From: Hyphomonadaceae bacterium
Lineage (GTDB): Bacteria; Pseudomonadota; Alphaproteobacteria; Caulobacterales; Aquidulcibacteraceae
Direction: 5' to 3'
NCBI GenBank assembly: GCA_019753105.1
Contig: JAIELJ010000003.1
Location: 62,001-126,000, forward strand
Length of the DNA stretch: 64,000 bases
Made by a program: the position numbers and the translations under genes
Notes under the pieces: generated by a model
The model's input: the letters and a program-made list of their open reading frames with translations, nothing else
The model's database searches: none
Told to the model about the DNA's origin: nothing
Shown here: positions 41,302 to 49,817 of the stretch, in pieces
Layout: each line of letters starts with the position of its first letter
Position numbering within the stretch: position 1 is the stretch's first letter

Positions 41302-43020
41302 ATGCGTGCAGCGATCTACGCTCGATATTCTAGCGATTTGCAAAGTCGCGCCTCGATCGAAGATCAAATCCGGCTGGCGCGCGAACACGCGGATCGGCAA
41401 GGCTGGGCGATCGCGGAAGTCTATACCGACTACGGCATCTCGGGGGCCTCGATGATGCGCCCGGGGCTGCAAGCGCTGTTGGCGGACGCGCAGCAGCGCA
41501 AGTTCGACGTCGTGCTGTCGGAAGCGCTCGATCGCATCAGTCGCGACCAAGGCGACACCGCTAATATTCACAAACGCATGCGCTTCCACGGCATCCAAAT
41601 CTACACGCTCTCCGAAGGCTGGGTCGACATGATCCAGGTCGGATTCAAGGGCATGATGAACCAGATGTTCCTGACGGAGTTGGCCGCCAAGGTTCGGCGC
41701 GGCCAACGCGGCCGCGTGGAGATCGGAAAAGTCACCGCCGGACTAGGATATGGCTACGAGGTGGTTCGCGAGTTTGACGCCAGGGGCGAGCCCGTTCGTG
41801 GCGAGCGGCGCATCAAACCGGATGAAGCCGCGATCGTCCTTCGCATCTTCAAAGAATTCGCTGCGGGCCGCACCGCCAAGTCGATCGCCAAGAGCTTGAA
41901 TGAGGCCGGCGTCCGCTCACCCTCTGGAAGCGGTTGGTCGTATAGTTCGATACTCGGCAACCGCAAGCGCGGCACCGGCATCATCAACAATGAGATGTAT
42001 GTCGGCAGAATCGTTTGGAACCGCTGCCGCGAAGACCGTGATCCAGATACTCATCAGCGCATCGTGCGGGTGAACCCACAGGAGAGCTGGATCATCCACG
42101 AAGCCGAGCATCTGCGCATCATTGATCAATCGCTCTGGGATCGGGTCAAGGCGCAGCAGGATCGCCGCGTCGCCGTTGATGGGGCTTACTGGAAGCACCG
42201 CCCCGTCAAATATCTCATCTCCGGCATCGTCGAGTGCGGTGTCTGCGGCGGCGCCTATACCAAGTACGCGAGAGAGCATTTCCGCTGCTCGACGTATCAG
42301 AACAAACGACTCTGCTCCAATCGGCTGGCTATGTCGAAGACCCGCCTAGAGGAGGTGATCTTTCTCGGGCTCCGGAATTACCTTCTTGATCCCGAACTCC
42401 TCGACGCCTTCAGCACTGAATATCGCCGAGCACTCGCCGCAGCGCAGAAGGCGGTGAGGTCAAATCGCAGCGTGCTGGAACAAGAGCTCAACAAGGTTGT
42501 GGCCAAACGGGACAAGCTCATCGAAGCGATTGGCGCGGGCGCAGTGGATGCGCGTGAGGTGAAGGCCGACCTCGATGCGGCTGTCAAACGGCGCGACGCC
42601 ATCAAAGCCCAGCTGGCCGCCGCAGACATAGAGCCCACGCTGATCGAGCAGGGCATGGGAGAGCGCTATCGCACCGCCGTCGCGCAACTCATCGAAGGCT
42701 TTGCGGACGAAGAAACGCAAGAGGAGGCGATGCGCTGCATTCGCTCGCTCATCGAAAGGATCGTTGTCAGACCCAACACCACCGGCGACGATCTAGATGT
42801 CGATCTGCACGGCGCCCTCGCGTCAATACTGATGTTGGCAGTCGAAGATGAGTCCGCGTTCTTGGGCAAAAATGTCACGGATTTGGGCGTGAAACGCGTT
42901 GAGGCGACACCGGCAATTGGCAAATCAAATCAGCGAAATGGAGCAAGGGGTCGGACAGCCAAAGTCCCGGTCAAACGTGTGTCCCAGGCAGGACTCGAAC
43001 CTGCAACCAGACCGTTATGA
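41302..43020 (+). CDS. Large serine recombinase (integrase)
   Basis: A 572 aa protein. The catalytic domain starts MRAAIYARYSSDLQ with nucleophile Ser10, followed by IEDQI, DYGISGASMMRPGLQALL and LSEALDRISRDQGD. Then come the recombinase domain (AEKSIAKSLNEAGVRSPSG-like, QSLWDRVKAQ), a zinc ribbon (ECGVCGGAYTKY...CSTYQNKRLCSN) and a coiled coil (residues 375-440). The last codons (QAGLEPATRPL) are read from the reverse complement of a tRNA gene, so its 3' end lies inside the attachment site. It integrates or excises the element. Confidence 0.95.
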   Translation: MRAAIYARYSSDLQSRASIEDQIRLAREHADRQGWAIAEVYTDYGISGASMMRPGLQALLADAQQRKFDVVLSEALDRISRDQGDTANIHKRMRFHGIQIYTLSEGWVDMIQVGFKGMMNQMFLTELAAKVRRGQRGRVEIGKVTAGLGYGYEVVREFDARGEPVRGERRIKPDEAAIVLRIFKEFAAGRTAKSIAKSLNEAGVRSPSGSGWSYSSILGNRKRGTGIINNEMYVGRIVWNRCREDRDPDTHQRIVRVNPQESWIIHEAEHLRIIDQSLWDRVKAQQDRRVAVDGAYWKHRPVKYLISGIVECGVCGGAYTKYAREHFRCSTYQNKRLCSNRLAMSKTRLEEVIFLGLRNYLLDPELLDAFSTEYRRALAAAQKAVRSNRSVLEQELNKVVAKRDKLIEAIGAGAVDAREVKADLDAAVKRRDAIKAQLAAADIEPTLIEQGMGERYRTAVAQLIEGFADEETQEEAMRCIRSLIERIVVRPNTTGDDLDVDLHGALASILMLAVEDESAFLGKNVTDLGVKRVEATPAIGKSNQRNGARGRTAKVPVKRVSQAGLEPATRPL

Positions 43021-43052
43021 GCGGCCGGCTCTAACCATTGAGCTACAGGCCC
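42981..43052 (-). tRNA. tRNA-Ile2 (CAT anticodon) with non-matching acceptor stem
   Basis: Minus strand: 5' half GGGCCTG, D-arm GCTC/GAGC, anticodon arm GGCCG-CTCATAA-CGGTC, T-arm GCAGG-TTCGAGT-CCTGC are all normal and match tRNA-Ile2. The 3' acceptor strand is CTGGGAC, which pairs with only 4 of 7 bases of the 5' strand. The change begins just past the T-arm on the recombinase side, as if the 3' end came from the integrated element. The tRNA overlaps the last 40 bases of the recombinase gene. Confidence 0.7.
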
Positions 43053-43136
43053 GTAGCTTCCGAGGCGCCGAAGCGCCGAGCCGCTTAGCATCGGGCGGCG
43101 GCGCCCGAAAGGGCGGTTTGGCGTTATGCTGCGCGC

Positions 43137-44381
43137 ATGAGTGAAGTCTTCGACGTGGTGGTTATCGGCGCGGGCGCTGCGGGCGTCGGCGCAGGACGGC
43201 GGCTGGCCAAGGCTGGCGCGTCGTTTCTGCTGCTGGAGGCGCGGGATCGGATTGGCGGGCGCGCGTGGACAATTGGCGGCGCGTGGCCGGTCGATCTCGG
43301 TTGCGGCTGGCTGCACTCTGGCGACGTCAACGTGATGACGGCGATTGCGGAGGCGCTGGGTCTACACGTTAACCGCACGCCCGCGCCGTGGCAGCGCCAA
43401 AGCGAGGAGCACGAGATCAAGGCGGCGGAGCAGGCGCGTTTTCGGGAGTCGTTCAGCGCGTTCGAGGCGCGGATCGAGGCGTTGGCGGAGAAAAATCCGC
43501 CGGTCGCCGCGAGCGCTTATCTGGAGCCAGGCAATCCCTCGAACGCTTTGATTGATGCGGTGTTTGGCTTCATCAGCGGCGCATCGTTGGATCAGATCGA
43601 TGCGCGCGATTATGCGCGCTACCAGGATACGGGCGTGAATTGGCGCGTCAGCGAAGGCTATGGCGCGCTCTTCGCCAAGATTGCCGCGCCCCTACCGGTT
43701 CGGATGGCGACGCGCGTGCGGTCGGTGCGCGCGGGTGTGGGCGGCGTCGTGCGTGTTGAGAGCGATCGCGGCGTTATCGAAGCGCGCAGCGTGATCGTGA
43801 CGGCGCCGACATCGACACTGGCGCGGATAGATTTTGAGCCAAGGCTCGGTGACAAGATCGAAGCCGCGGCGGCGCTGCCTATGGGCGCGGCGGAGAAGCT
43901 CTATTTTGCGTTGGCGCAGCCGGAGGAGTTCTTGGTCGATAGCCATCTCTTCCCGCGCGCCGATAATCCGGTGATGGGCTCGTACCATATGCGGCCCATG
44001 GGGCGCCCATTGATCGAGGCGTTCTTCGGCGGCGATCTCGCGCGCGGTCTCGCGGAAGCGGGCACGGATGCGATGACCGACTACGCGCGCGAAGAACTCG
44101 CCGGGCTGCTCGGCTCGAATTTTCCTTCGCGGCTCACCTTTATCGCGGCGTCCGGCTGGGCGCGCGATGCGGATGCTTTGGGCTCGTACTCGTACGCCAA
44201 GCCGGGCTTTGCCGACATGCGCGCTGTTCTGGCGGAGCCGCGTCCGCCGCTCTTCTTCTCAGGCGAAGCGTGCTCACGCGCGCGCTACTCGACGGCGCAT
44301 GGCGCGTTTGAGACGGGCCAAGATGCAGCCGAGCAAGCGCTCGCGTTTCTCGGCTATTCCGAGCCGTCGCCGCGTGCGTAG
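43137..44381 (+). CDS. FAD-dependent amine oxidase-like oxidoreductase
   Basis: A 414 aa flavoprotein. The Rossmann dinucleotide motif is VVVIGAGAAGVGAGRRLAKAGASFLLLEARDRIGGRAWT, the signature of monoamine oxidase/polyamine oxidase proteins; further blocks are DLGCGWLHSGDVN, and the C-terminal FFSGEACSRARYSTAHGAFETGQDAAEQ. Substrate unknown. First clearly chromosomal gene after the tRNA, with its 3' end convergent with and overlapping the TIR gene by 28 bp. Confidence 0.9.
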   Translation: MSEVFDVVVIGAGAAGVGAGRRLAKAGASFLLLEARDRIGGRAWTIGGAWPVDLGCGWLHSGDVNVMTAIAEALGLHVNRTPAPWQRQSEEHEIKAAEQARFRESFSAFEARIEALAEKNPPVAASAYLEPGNPSNALIDAVFGFISGASLDQIDARDYARYQDTGVNWRVSEGYGALFAKIAAPLPVRMATRVRSVRAGVGGVVRVESDRGVIEARSVIVTAPTSTLARIDFEPRLGDKIEAAAALPMGAAEKLYFALAQPEEFLVDSHLFPRADNPVMGSYHMRPMGRPLIEAFFGGDLARGLAEAGTDAMTDYAREELAGLLGSNFPSRLTFIAASGWARDADALGSYSYAKPGFADMRAVLAEPRPPLFFSGEACSRARYSTAHGAFETGQDAAEQALAFLGYSEPSPRA

Positions 44382-46072
44382 CCGACGATTGCCGCGCGAA
44401 CGAAATCGTCGAAATTTATCGAGTCAAGTTCTGGCGGGTGCTTCGCCCAAGGCGGGCCGTCGAGCATTTGCACCGTTATGTCTGGCTTGCCGCTATTGCG
44501 GCGCCGGCGGGTAATGGCGTGCTCGGTTTCCTTTTTTACCCACTCGGATTCAGCAGCGTTCTTCGACCAGCAGACGTGGAAGAGATCGGCGCGGTCAATC
44601 TCGCGGCGCAGGCGCGGATGCCATTCTTCGCCGGACTTGAGCGAGGCGCGATCCCAGAAATGCTCGACGCCGGCGGAGGCGTAAGCGGTCGCGATGGCGG
44701 CGACGGTTTCGCGGTCTTTGCTTGAATAAGAGAGGAAAACGCGCTTGTGGCGCTTCAAGCGCACGCGATCGCCGTCGTGGGGCTTCTTGTTCGGTCCGGT
44801 GACGTTTCGGGTGAAGGCGAGCACGCCGATTTGCGCGTCATTGATGAAGACGCGGGCGAGGAACACGACCTGCTTTACGCCTTCATCGGCCTCAGCCGAG
44901 AAGTTGAAATCAATCGGCTCGCCTTGCCATGACCGGCGTTGCACGGCGCCATCGCAAGCTGCGCCACGGACTTCCAGCGATACGCCGATGCTTGCGCCGA
45001 GCGCTACATCGCCCAGTGGCATGCCTTGCGGCGCAGCATCGGTGCGCGGGTCGAGCTTCTTCGCGGCTTTGATGACGGCGTTCAGATCTTTCGGCTGGTG
45101 CACGACGATGCGCACGAGTTCGGGCGTGCCGCGGCGAAGTTTTTTCGGTGCGAACGCGGTCGCATCTGCCGGCGCGCTCGATGCGCTGGCGCCGACTGGC
45201 GCAGATCCTGGCGTTGAACGCTTGCGTGGAGGTGAAGCGCGCTCATCGTCCAGCGTTTGCGGCGCTGGCGCGGGCGGTGCTTCGGGTGGCGCTGCCGGCG
45301 CGGGCGCTTCGGGTTCGGTGACCTGACGCGGCGGTTCCGGCGCCGGCGGCGGCTCTGCAGCTTGCGGCGGCGGCGCGGGCGGTTCTGCGGCGGGCGCTTC
45401 GGGCGCTGCGTCGGCAGGTGATTGTTCGCCGCCGGCGCCAAAGCTCTCCTCGCGTTCGAACTCCGGCTCTGGCAGGGGCTCGATGGTGATCGCACGCTCG
45501 TCGATCGGCGGCGCTTCTTCGGTTGGCGCGTCTTCATTGAGACCGCCGAGCAATTCGCCTTCGTCCGCGGCTTTAGGGTCTGCGGCTTCAGGGTCTACGG
45601 CTTCAGGCGCGCCATCCTCCTCGACGGGCGGCGCAGCTGTTACAGGGTCTTCGGCGTGCGTCTCCGGCTCGACCGGTGGCGGCTCCGGTGTTGGCGCGGG
45701 TGGCGGCGTTTGGGTCTCAGGCTGACGCTGTTGCGCGAGTGCGGCGGCGCGGGCGCGGGCGTCTGCGAGCGGCATGACCGGCCAAGATTCCGGGAGGAAC
45801 GCGAACGCCGCGCGCGCCTCGGCATCGACTATGATGAGTTGTGCGCGCTGCAAATGCGTCGCTAGGGTTTGCAGGAACGCGACGAAGCGCTCGTCCGCTG
45901 CGGCGGCGTTGCTTAGCAGCAGCCCAACATTTGCCGCGCTCGCAAGCGCGGCGGAGGTTGCGTCTGGATCGCCGATCGTATCGGTTTCGATCACCTCAAG
46001 GCTGAAGCCGTAGCCGATCTCGCGCGCGGCGGCCGCATCGGCAGGCGCTGCAACCAGATAGCCGTTCGACAT
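44354..46072 (-). CDS. TIR-domain protein with long Pro/Glu-rich linker
   Basis: A 572 aa cytoplasmic protein. The C-terminal 130 residues form a TIR domain (KRVFLSYSSKDRETVAAIA, FWDRASLKSGEEWHPRLRREI, DLFHVCWSKNAAESEWVKKE, the last two being the boxes around the catalytic-Glu region). The middle (about residues 325-440) is an Ig-like beta domain with VELGASIG-type repeats, and residues 120-310 are a Pro/Glu/Ala linker. The N-terminal 115 residues are Ala-rich and of unknown fold. Bacterial TIR proteins often cleave NAD; whether this one is a defence effector is open. Confidence 0.85.
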   Translation of the reverse strand: MSNGYLVAAPADAAAAREIGYGFSLEVIETDTIGDPDATSAALASAANVGLLLSNAAAADERFVAFLQTLATHLQRAQLIIVDAEARAAFAFLPESWPVMPLADARARAAALAQQRQPETQTPPPAPTPEPPPVEPETHAEDPVTAAPPVEEDGAPEAVDPEAADPKAADEGELLGGLNEDAPTEEAPPIDERAITIEPLPEPEFEREESFGAGGEQSPADAAPEAPAAEPPAPPPQAAEPPPAPEPPRQVTEPEAPAPAAPPEAPPAPAPQTLDDERASPPRKRSTPGSAPVGASASSAPADATAFAPKKLRRGTPELVRIVVHQPKDLNAVIKAAKKLDPRTDAAPQGMPLGDVALGASIGVSLEVRGAACDGAVQRRSWQGEPIDFNFSAEADEGVKQVVFLARVFINDAQIGVLAFTRNVTGPNKKPHDGDRVRLKRHKRVFLSYSSKDRETVAAIATAYASAGVEHFWDRASLKSGEEWHPRLRREIDRADLFHVCWSKNAAESEWVKKETEHAITRRRRNSGKPDITVQMLDGPPWAKHPPELDSINFDDFVRAAIVGYARGDGSE

Positions 46073-46201
46073 CGCCGTTCCCCCAAAACAACAGGCGGCG
46101 CTTTTAGGGCGCGCCGTGCACGCCGGGCAAGCGAAAGCGCCCCGCGCCTGTTTCAACTGGCTCCAAAATGAGCCAAAAAGAAGCCACTTGAGGAGAATCC
46201 C

Positions 46202-46510
46202 ATGCGCGTTGCCGCCGCCTTGATCGCTACCGCTGCTCTCGCGGCCTGCCAGACGCCTTGCCCGTCGCCGCCCACCGAGACGACCAACGCAACTTATGAA
46301 TGCGAAGACGGCTCAGAGCTGCGCGTCGCCTACACGTTCAATAGCGCCACCGTCGTCCAGGAAGGTTACACGACTGTCGCATTGCCTTCACGCATCACGG
46401 GCGCGGCGTTCCGCTATGCCGAGGGCGGCGCGACGCTGCGCGGGCGGATGAACGAAATCGAGTGGACGCGCCCGGGGGCCGAAGAAACCGTCTGTGAGCA
46501 GACGAGCTAA
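46202..46510 (+). CDS. MliC-like lysozyme-inhibitor lipoprotein
   Basis: A 102 aa lipoprotein (lipobox AALAAC). The mature domain has the MliC pattern: YECEDGSELRVAYTF, YTTVALPSRITGAAFRYAEGGATLRGRMNEIEWTRPGAEETVCEQ. It includes the YECEDG loop and a C-terminal Cys, which likely forms a disulfide with the loop Cys. These proteins block C-type lysozymes at the cell surface. Confidence 0.85.
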   Translation: MRVAAALIATAALAACQTPCPSPPTETTNATYECEDGSELRVAYTFNSATVVQEGYTTVALPSRITGAAFRYAEGGATLRGRMNEIEWTRPGAEETVCEQTS

Positions 46511-46605
46511 AGCTTCCCGCATCGCGTGCGAGTGCTACATTAGCTGAGAGCCGGGGATGATATTGCGCGCGCGAGGGCGGTGTGCGCATGAACGGAGTGT
46601 TATTT

Positions 46606-47106
46606 ATGAAAGCCAAACTTCTTTGCGTCGTGTTCGCGGGCGCGCTCGCGCTCAGCGCATGCGAGACCACCGGCGGATATGGCGGCGGATATAGCGGCGG
46701 GCGCACGCAGCTCTCGCAGTGCACGCGTAACGCGCTGATTGGGGCCGGCATCGGCGCTGTCGCCGGCGCGGTCGTTGGCGACGAGGATAATCGTGGTGAG
46801 AACGCCGCGATCGGCGCCGTCGTCGGCGGCGCGGCGACATATGGCGTTTGCCGCTGGCTTTCGGCGCGCGAACAGCAACGTGTCGAGAACGCCTATTATC
46901 AATCGCTCAATTCGGGCGGACCGGTGCGCGATACATGGCAAAGCGATAGCGGTTCGACGCGTTCGCTCTCGGTTGGTTCGCCAGTTGAGACGAGCCCGAC
47001 GTGCCGGCGTGTCAGCGCTACGATCGATGATCCGCAGTACGGCCGTCAGCAATTGCCGCCGGAAACCTTCTGCCGCAATTCGAGCGGCCAGTGGGTGCCA
47101 GCATAA
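46606..47106 (+). CDS. Glycine-zipper lipoprotein
   Basis: A 166 aa protein from ATG 46606 with GGAG eight bases upstream. Lipobox ALSAC, then a Gly/Tyr-rich stretch and a 2TM glycine zipper (IGAGIGAVAGAVVGDEDNRGENAAIGAVVGGAATYG). The C-terminal third has PTCRRVSATIDDPQYGRQQLPPETFCRNSSGQW, a motif of RcsF/Rick-17kDa-antigen-like envelope proteins. Probably an outer-membrane structural lipoprotein. A good terminator follows. Confidence 0.88.
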   Translation: MKAKLLCVVFAGALALSACETTGGYGGGYSGGRTQLSQCTRNALIGAGIGAVAGAVVGDEDNRGENAAIGAVVGGAATYGVCRWLSAREQQRVENAYYQSLNSGGPVRDTWQSDSGSTRSLSVGSPVETSPTCRRVSATIDDPQYGRQQLPPETFCRNSSGQWVPA

Positions 47107-47130
47107 AAACGGGCGCGATCTGAACAATGA

Positions 47131-47160
47131 AAAGGGCGGCTTGTAAGAGCCGCCCTTTTT
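47131..47160. terminator. Rho-independent terminator, likely bidirectional
   Basis: Stem AAAGGGCGGCT (47131-47141) and AGCCGCCCTTT (47148-47158), 6-nt loop, followed by TTTTG. It closes the glycine-zipper gene on the plus strand and the hemerythrin gene on the minus strand, since A-rich bases precede the stem. Confidence 0.9.
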
Positions 47161-47171
47161 GTTGGTGGCGC

Positions 47172-47678
47172 CTAGTTGCTGCGCTTGGCCGCTTTCATCA
47201 GTTCGTCTTTGCGCATCTGCATCTCCTCGCCGAGCGCATCGAGATCGAGATCAGCTTTCTTCGCCTTCGCGAACATGCCGTCGCGTTGCTCTTCTTCTTT
47301 GACGTGATGCTTGATCATCTCTGAGAGGACTTTGACTTTCGCGTCCCAATGATCGTCGCCAGGCTTGCCGGCTTCAATCTCCTCAATCAGCTTCTTGGCG
47401 CCGTCATGCTCGACATCGGCTTCGTCCATAATGTCGAGTTCCAGGCCTGCGTCACGGCAGGCCGGGTAGAAAATCTCTTCTTCGATCTGGGTGTGGACGG
47501 TCAGCGCCAAGCAGATCTGGTTCGCGAGCTTTTGCTTCTTCGCAGCGCTATTGGTGTTCTCGAAACCCTCGAACCAGCCTTCGACTTCGCGGTGGTCCTC
47601 TTTCAACAGCTTGATCGCGTCCGGCGCGGCTTTGCCTTTTGCAGATTTGCGCTTGGTCTCGGATTGGGTTGTGGGCAT
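47172..47678 (-). CDS. Hemerythrin HHE-domain protein
   Basis: A 168 aa four-helix protein. The diiron ligands appear as LLKEDHREVEGWFEGFE, LTVHTQIEEEIFYPACRDAG, VEHDGAKKLIEEIE and IKHHVKEEEQRDGMFAKAKK, the HHE pattern. A basic N-terminal tail (TKRKSAKGKA) is unstructured. Likely handles O2, NO or iron. Expressed from the minus strand with a terminator 13 bp after its stop. Confidence 0.92.
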   Translation of the reverse strand: MPTTQSETKRKSAKGKAAPDAIKLLKEDHREVEGWFEGFENTNSAAKKQKLANQICLALTVHTQIEEEIFYPACRDAGLELDIMDEADVEHDGAKKLIEEIEAGKPGDDHWDAKVKVLSEMIKHHVKEEEQRDGMFAKAKKADLDLDALGEEMQMRKDELMKAAKRSN

Positions 47679-47744
47679 GAAATCCTCCTGTTCTCACAAG
47701 AACGGAGGCGGTGTGGCTTTGTTCCGGTTAGCTATGCGCCAACC

Positions 47745-47776
47745 AAAAAACGCCGCGGCTTTTGAGGGCCGCGGCG
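47745..47776 (-). terminator. Terminator of gcrA
   Basis: On the minus strand, CGCCGCGGC, an 8-nt loop and GCCGCGGCG (47751-47776) is followed by TTTTTT (47745-47750). It lies about 37 bp past the gcrA stop. Confidence 0.9.
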
Positions 47777-47812
47777 TCTAGTCATTCCACGAGGGGTAAT
47801 GAGATTGCGCGC

Positions 47813-48319
47813 TTACATCGCAAAGCGAAGCATGCGGCGCAGTTCGTCTGGCTGGCCTTGTGCGCGACGCTTCTTGGCCTGTGAGGGCTGGTAAGCGAGG
47901 CGCGCGTGATCGGCGCAGTACGGGCCGCCGCTCGAGCCGCGGCCGCAGAAGGCGAAGCTCGGGTCGGTCGGATCGCCGATCGGGTACTTGCACATGGAAT
48001 CCGAGAGCGTGAGCACTGAGGCGGCCTTGCCGTCCTCAAACTTCACCGGCTCCAGATCCGGAATGACGACCAGCGGCCGCTCCGAGATCGCCCGCATCGG
48101 GCGCGGCGCGCTCGGGCCCATAATCCGCGGACGAGCCGTGCGGACCGGGCGCTTGGCCGGACGTGACGGTGTCGCTCTACCGGCAAGCCCAAGTCTGTGG
48201 ACTTTTCCGATTACGGCGTTGCGGGTGACCCCGCCAAGTTGTTTAGCAATCTGACTGGCGGACAAACCTTCCGCCCATAGCTTACGCAGCAGCGTCACAC
48301 GCTCTTCAGTCCAACCCAT
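47813..48319 (-). CDS. gcrA: GcrA-family cell-cycle regulator
   Basis: A 168 aa protein. The N-terminal DNA-binding domain MGWTEERVTLLRKLWAEGLSASQIAKQLGGVTRNAVIGKVHRLGLAGRA is nearly the GcrA consensus; a sigma-interacting C-terminus has CKYPIGDPTDPSFAFCGRGSSGGPYCADHARLAYQ. GcrA activates S-phase genes by binding sigma70 RNA polymerase at CcrM-methylated GANTC promoters in Caulobacter-type bacteria. The conserved MGW start at 48319 is chosen over longer frames. DnaA-box-like and GANTC sites lie upstream. Confidence 0.95.
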   Translation of the reverse strand: MGWTEERVTLLRKLWAEGLSASQIAKQLGGVTRNAVIGKVHRLGLAGRATPSRPAKRPVRTARPRIMGPSAPRPMRAISERPLVVIPDLEPVKFEDGKAASVLTLSDSMCKYPIGDPTDPSFAFCGRGSSGGPYCADHARLAYQPSQAKKRRAQGQPDELRRMLRFAM

Positions 48320-48419
48320 AGCAAGCCCCTTGCCCTTGGCCCCGCCCATTTCTGACGGGGTTATGACGATCATAACTCTCCCGAAAGGTGAGGAAGTCAA
48401 CTAATAGGTATGTCAGATT

Positions 48420-48453
48420 TGTGGATACACCATATGCAGTGGTTTTATCCCCA
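48420..48453. promoter_or_regulatory. DnaA-box-like pair upstream of gcrA
   Basis: TGTGGATAC (48420-48428) and TTATCCCCA (48445-48453, reverse orientation) are each one base from the consensus DnaA box TTATCCACA and its complement. They lie about 100 bp upstream of the gcrA start. A GAATC site (48474-48478) and a GATTC site (48595-48599) fit CcrM methylation. In Caulobacter, gcrA is DnaA-activated. The remaining gene-free bases from 48320 to 48602 show no other feature. Confidence 0.55.
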
Positions 48454-48602
48454 AAACGATCCCGAATCATGAACATCTTCTCCACCGGATGCCCTGGGCC
48501 TTGCGGCGCATTATCTGTATGCGCGACAGGGGCTTGAGGCCGTTGCTCATGGTTAACGGGCGCTCACAACCGTTAAGAATTTATGAAGAGACCTGATTCT
48601 CG

Positions 48603-49415
48603 ATGGACACCTCAGTCACTACGACACCGCTGACATCGCGCCGCTACGGGGCGGTGAACTGGCTTGGCCTGCAGACGCTGATCCAGCGCGAGGTGCAGCG
48701 TTTTTTGAAGGTCGGGGCGCAGACCGTGTTCGCGCCGCTGATCCAGACTTTGCTGTTCATGATGGTGTTTGGCCTGGTGCTTCGGGACGGCAATTGGCCG
48801 GGTACGGAGCGCGCTTACGCTGACGGCTTGGCGGCGGGTCTCGTCATGATGTCGATCATCTCGAACGCTTTTCAAAACTCATCGTCGTCGATCGTGATCG
48901 CCAAGGTTCAGGGCAATTCGGTCGACTTCCTTATGCCGCCTCTGAGCGCGCTTGAGTTGACGATCGCATTCATCGTCGGCGCTGCGGCGCGCGGGATTTT
49001 GGTGGGCGCTGCGTCCTTGATTGCGGTCGCGTGGCTGGCGAACATCGTGCCGGCGGAGCCGTTGTGGGCGATCTATTTTGCGATCGTCGCATCAATAATC
49101 TTCGGCGCGATCGGTTTGCTCGGCGGCGTGTGGGCCGACAAGTTCGATCACCTCGCAGCGGTGACGAACTTCATCATCGTGCCGCTGACGTTTCTCTCCG
49201 GCACGTTCTACTCGACCGATGCGCTGCCCGAACCCTTCCGCACCTTCTCGCACTACAATCCGGTGTTCTTCCTGATCGATGGTTTCCGGCACGGCTTCAT
49301 CGGCTCGCACGATGCGCCGTTGGTTGTGAGCGCACTTGCGTCGCTCGGCTTGGCGCTTGTGCTGTGCTGGGCGTGCTGGGCAATGCTGAAGAGCGGGTAT
49401 CGGTTGCGGAGTTAG
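48603..49415 (+). CDS. ABC-2-type transporter permease
   Basis: A 270 aa inner-membrane protein with six spans. NWLGLQTLIQREVQRFLKVGAQTVFAPLIQTLLFMMVFGLVL starts the ABC2_membrane domain, and LTFLSGTFYSTDALPEPFRTFSHYNPVFFLIDGFRHGFIG is its C-terminal signature. The likely substrate is a cell-surface polysaccharide or drug; no ATPase gene is adjacent, so its partner is elsewhere. Good start with GATTCTCG context; the promoter region is the gcrA upstream gap. Confidence 0.9.
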   Translation: MDTSVTTTPLTSRRYGAVNWLGLQTLIQREVQRFLKVGAQTVFAPLIQTLLFMMVFGLVLRDGNWPGTERAYADGLAAGLVMMSIISNAFQNSSSSIVIAKVQGNSVDFLMPPLSALELTIAFIVGAAARGILVGAASLIAVAWLANIVPAEPLWAIYFAIVASIIFGAIGLLGGVWADKFDHLAAVTNFIIVPLTFLSGTFYSTDALPEPFRTFSHYNPVFFLIDGFRHGFIGSHDAPLVVSALASLGLALVLCWACWAMLKSGYRLRS

Positions 49416-49420
49416 TGCGA

Positions 49421-49804
49421 CTATCGCTGAAAGTGCCGCAATATATACTGTATGTTTTCGCGCAGTCCGAACTCGTCACCTTGAGCGTATTGTGCATGGC
49501 CGTCGATCCCACGGTGAAGAATTGTATTCATCGTGGGATGGGCGCCTGGTCGTGATGCTTCGATGCAATGCTGAACGCCTTCCTGCGCCGCCGATGGCGT
49601 ATAGTGCAACACATCCTCGAACACGGCGACGGCAGTGAGGTGCGCTTCATCCGCCCCTTGCCCTTTGGACATTGCGTAAGCAGTGAGCATTCCGAACAGG
49701 AACGTGCCTACGAGTGCCTGAGTCAGCTGGTCGCTCTCGTCGAAATCGACTTCCGACGCAGCGAGCAAGTCAGCGGCCATTTGATGCGCTGTGAAATCGT
49801 TCAT
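49421..49804 (-). CDS. Hypothetical protein
   Basis: A 127 aa helical acidic protein (SDQLTQALVGTFLFGMLTAYAMSKGQG, VFEDVLHYTPSAAQEGVQHCI, GDEFGLRENIQYILRHF). No signal peptide and no catalytic motif recognised. It is between a convergent permease gene (5 bp) and the esterase gene (13 bp). The compact helical pattern recalls small immunity-type proteins, but I would not assign it. Confidence 0.6.
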   Translation of the reverse strand: MNDFTAHQMAADLLAASEVDFDESDQLTQALVGTFLFGMLTAYAMSKGQGADEAHLTAVAVFEDVLHYTPSAAQEGVQHCIEASRPGAHPTMNTILHRGIDGHAQYAQGDEFGLRENIQYILRHFQR

Positions 49805-49817
49805 GACGCGCGCGATC

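Noticed and set aside
41302-43020. Interpretation of the final QAGLEPATRPL residues as a real protein domain
   Set aside because: Those codons are the complement of a tRNA gene. They appear in many recombinases integrated at the same tRNA and do not represent a conserved function.
48319-48400. Longer N-terminus for GcrA
   Set aside because: Family members start with MGW/MSW followed directly by the HTH. The 27 extra residues are not conserved in style and probably lie in the 5' UTR.
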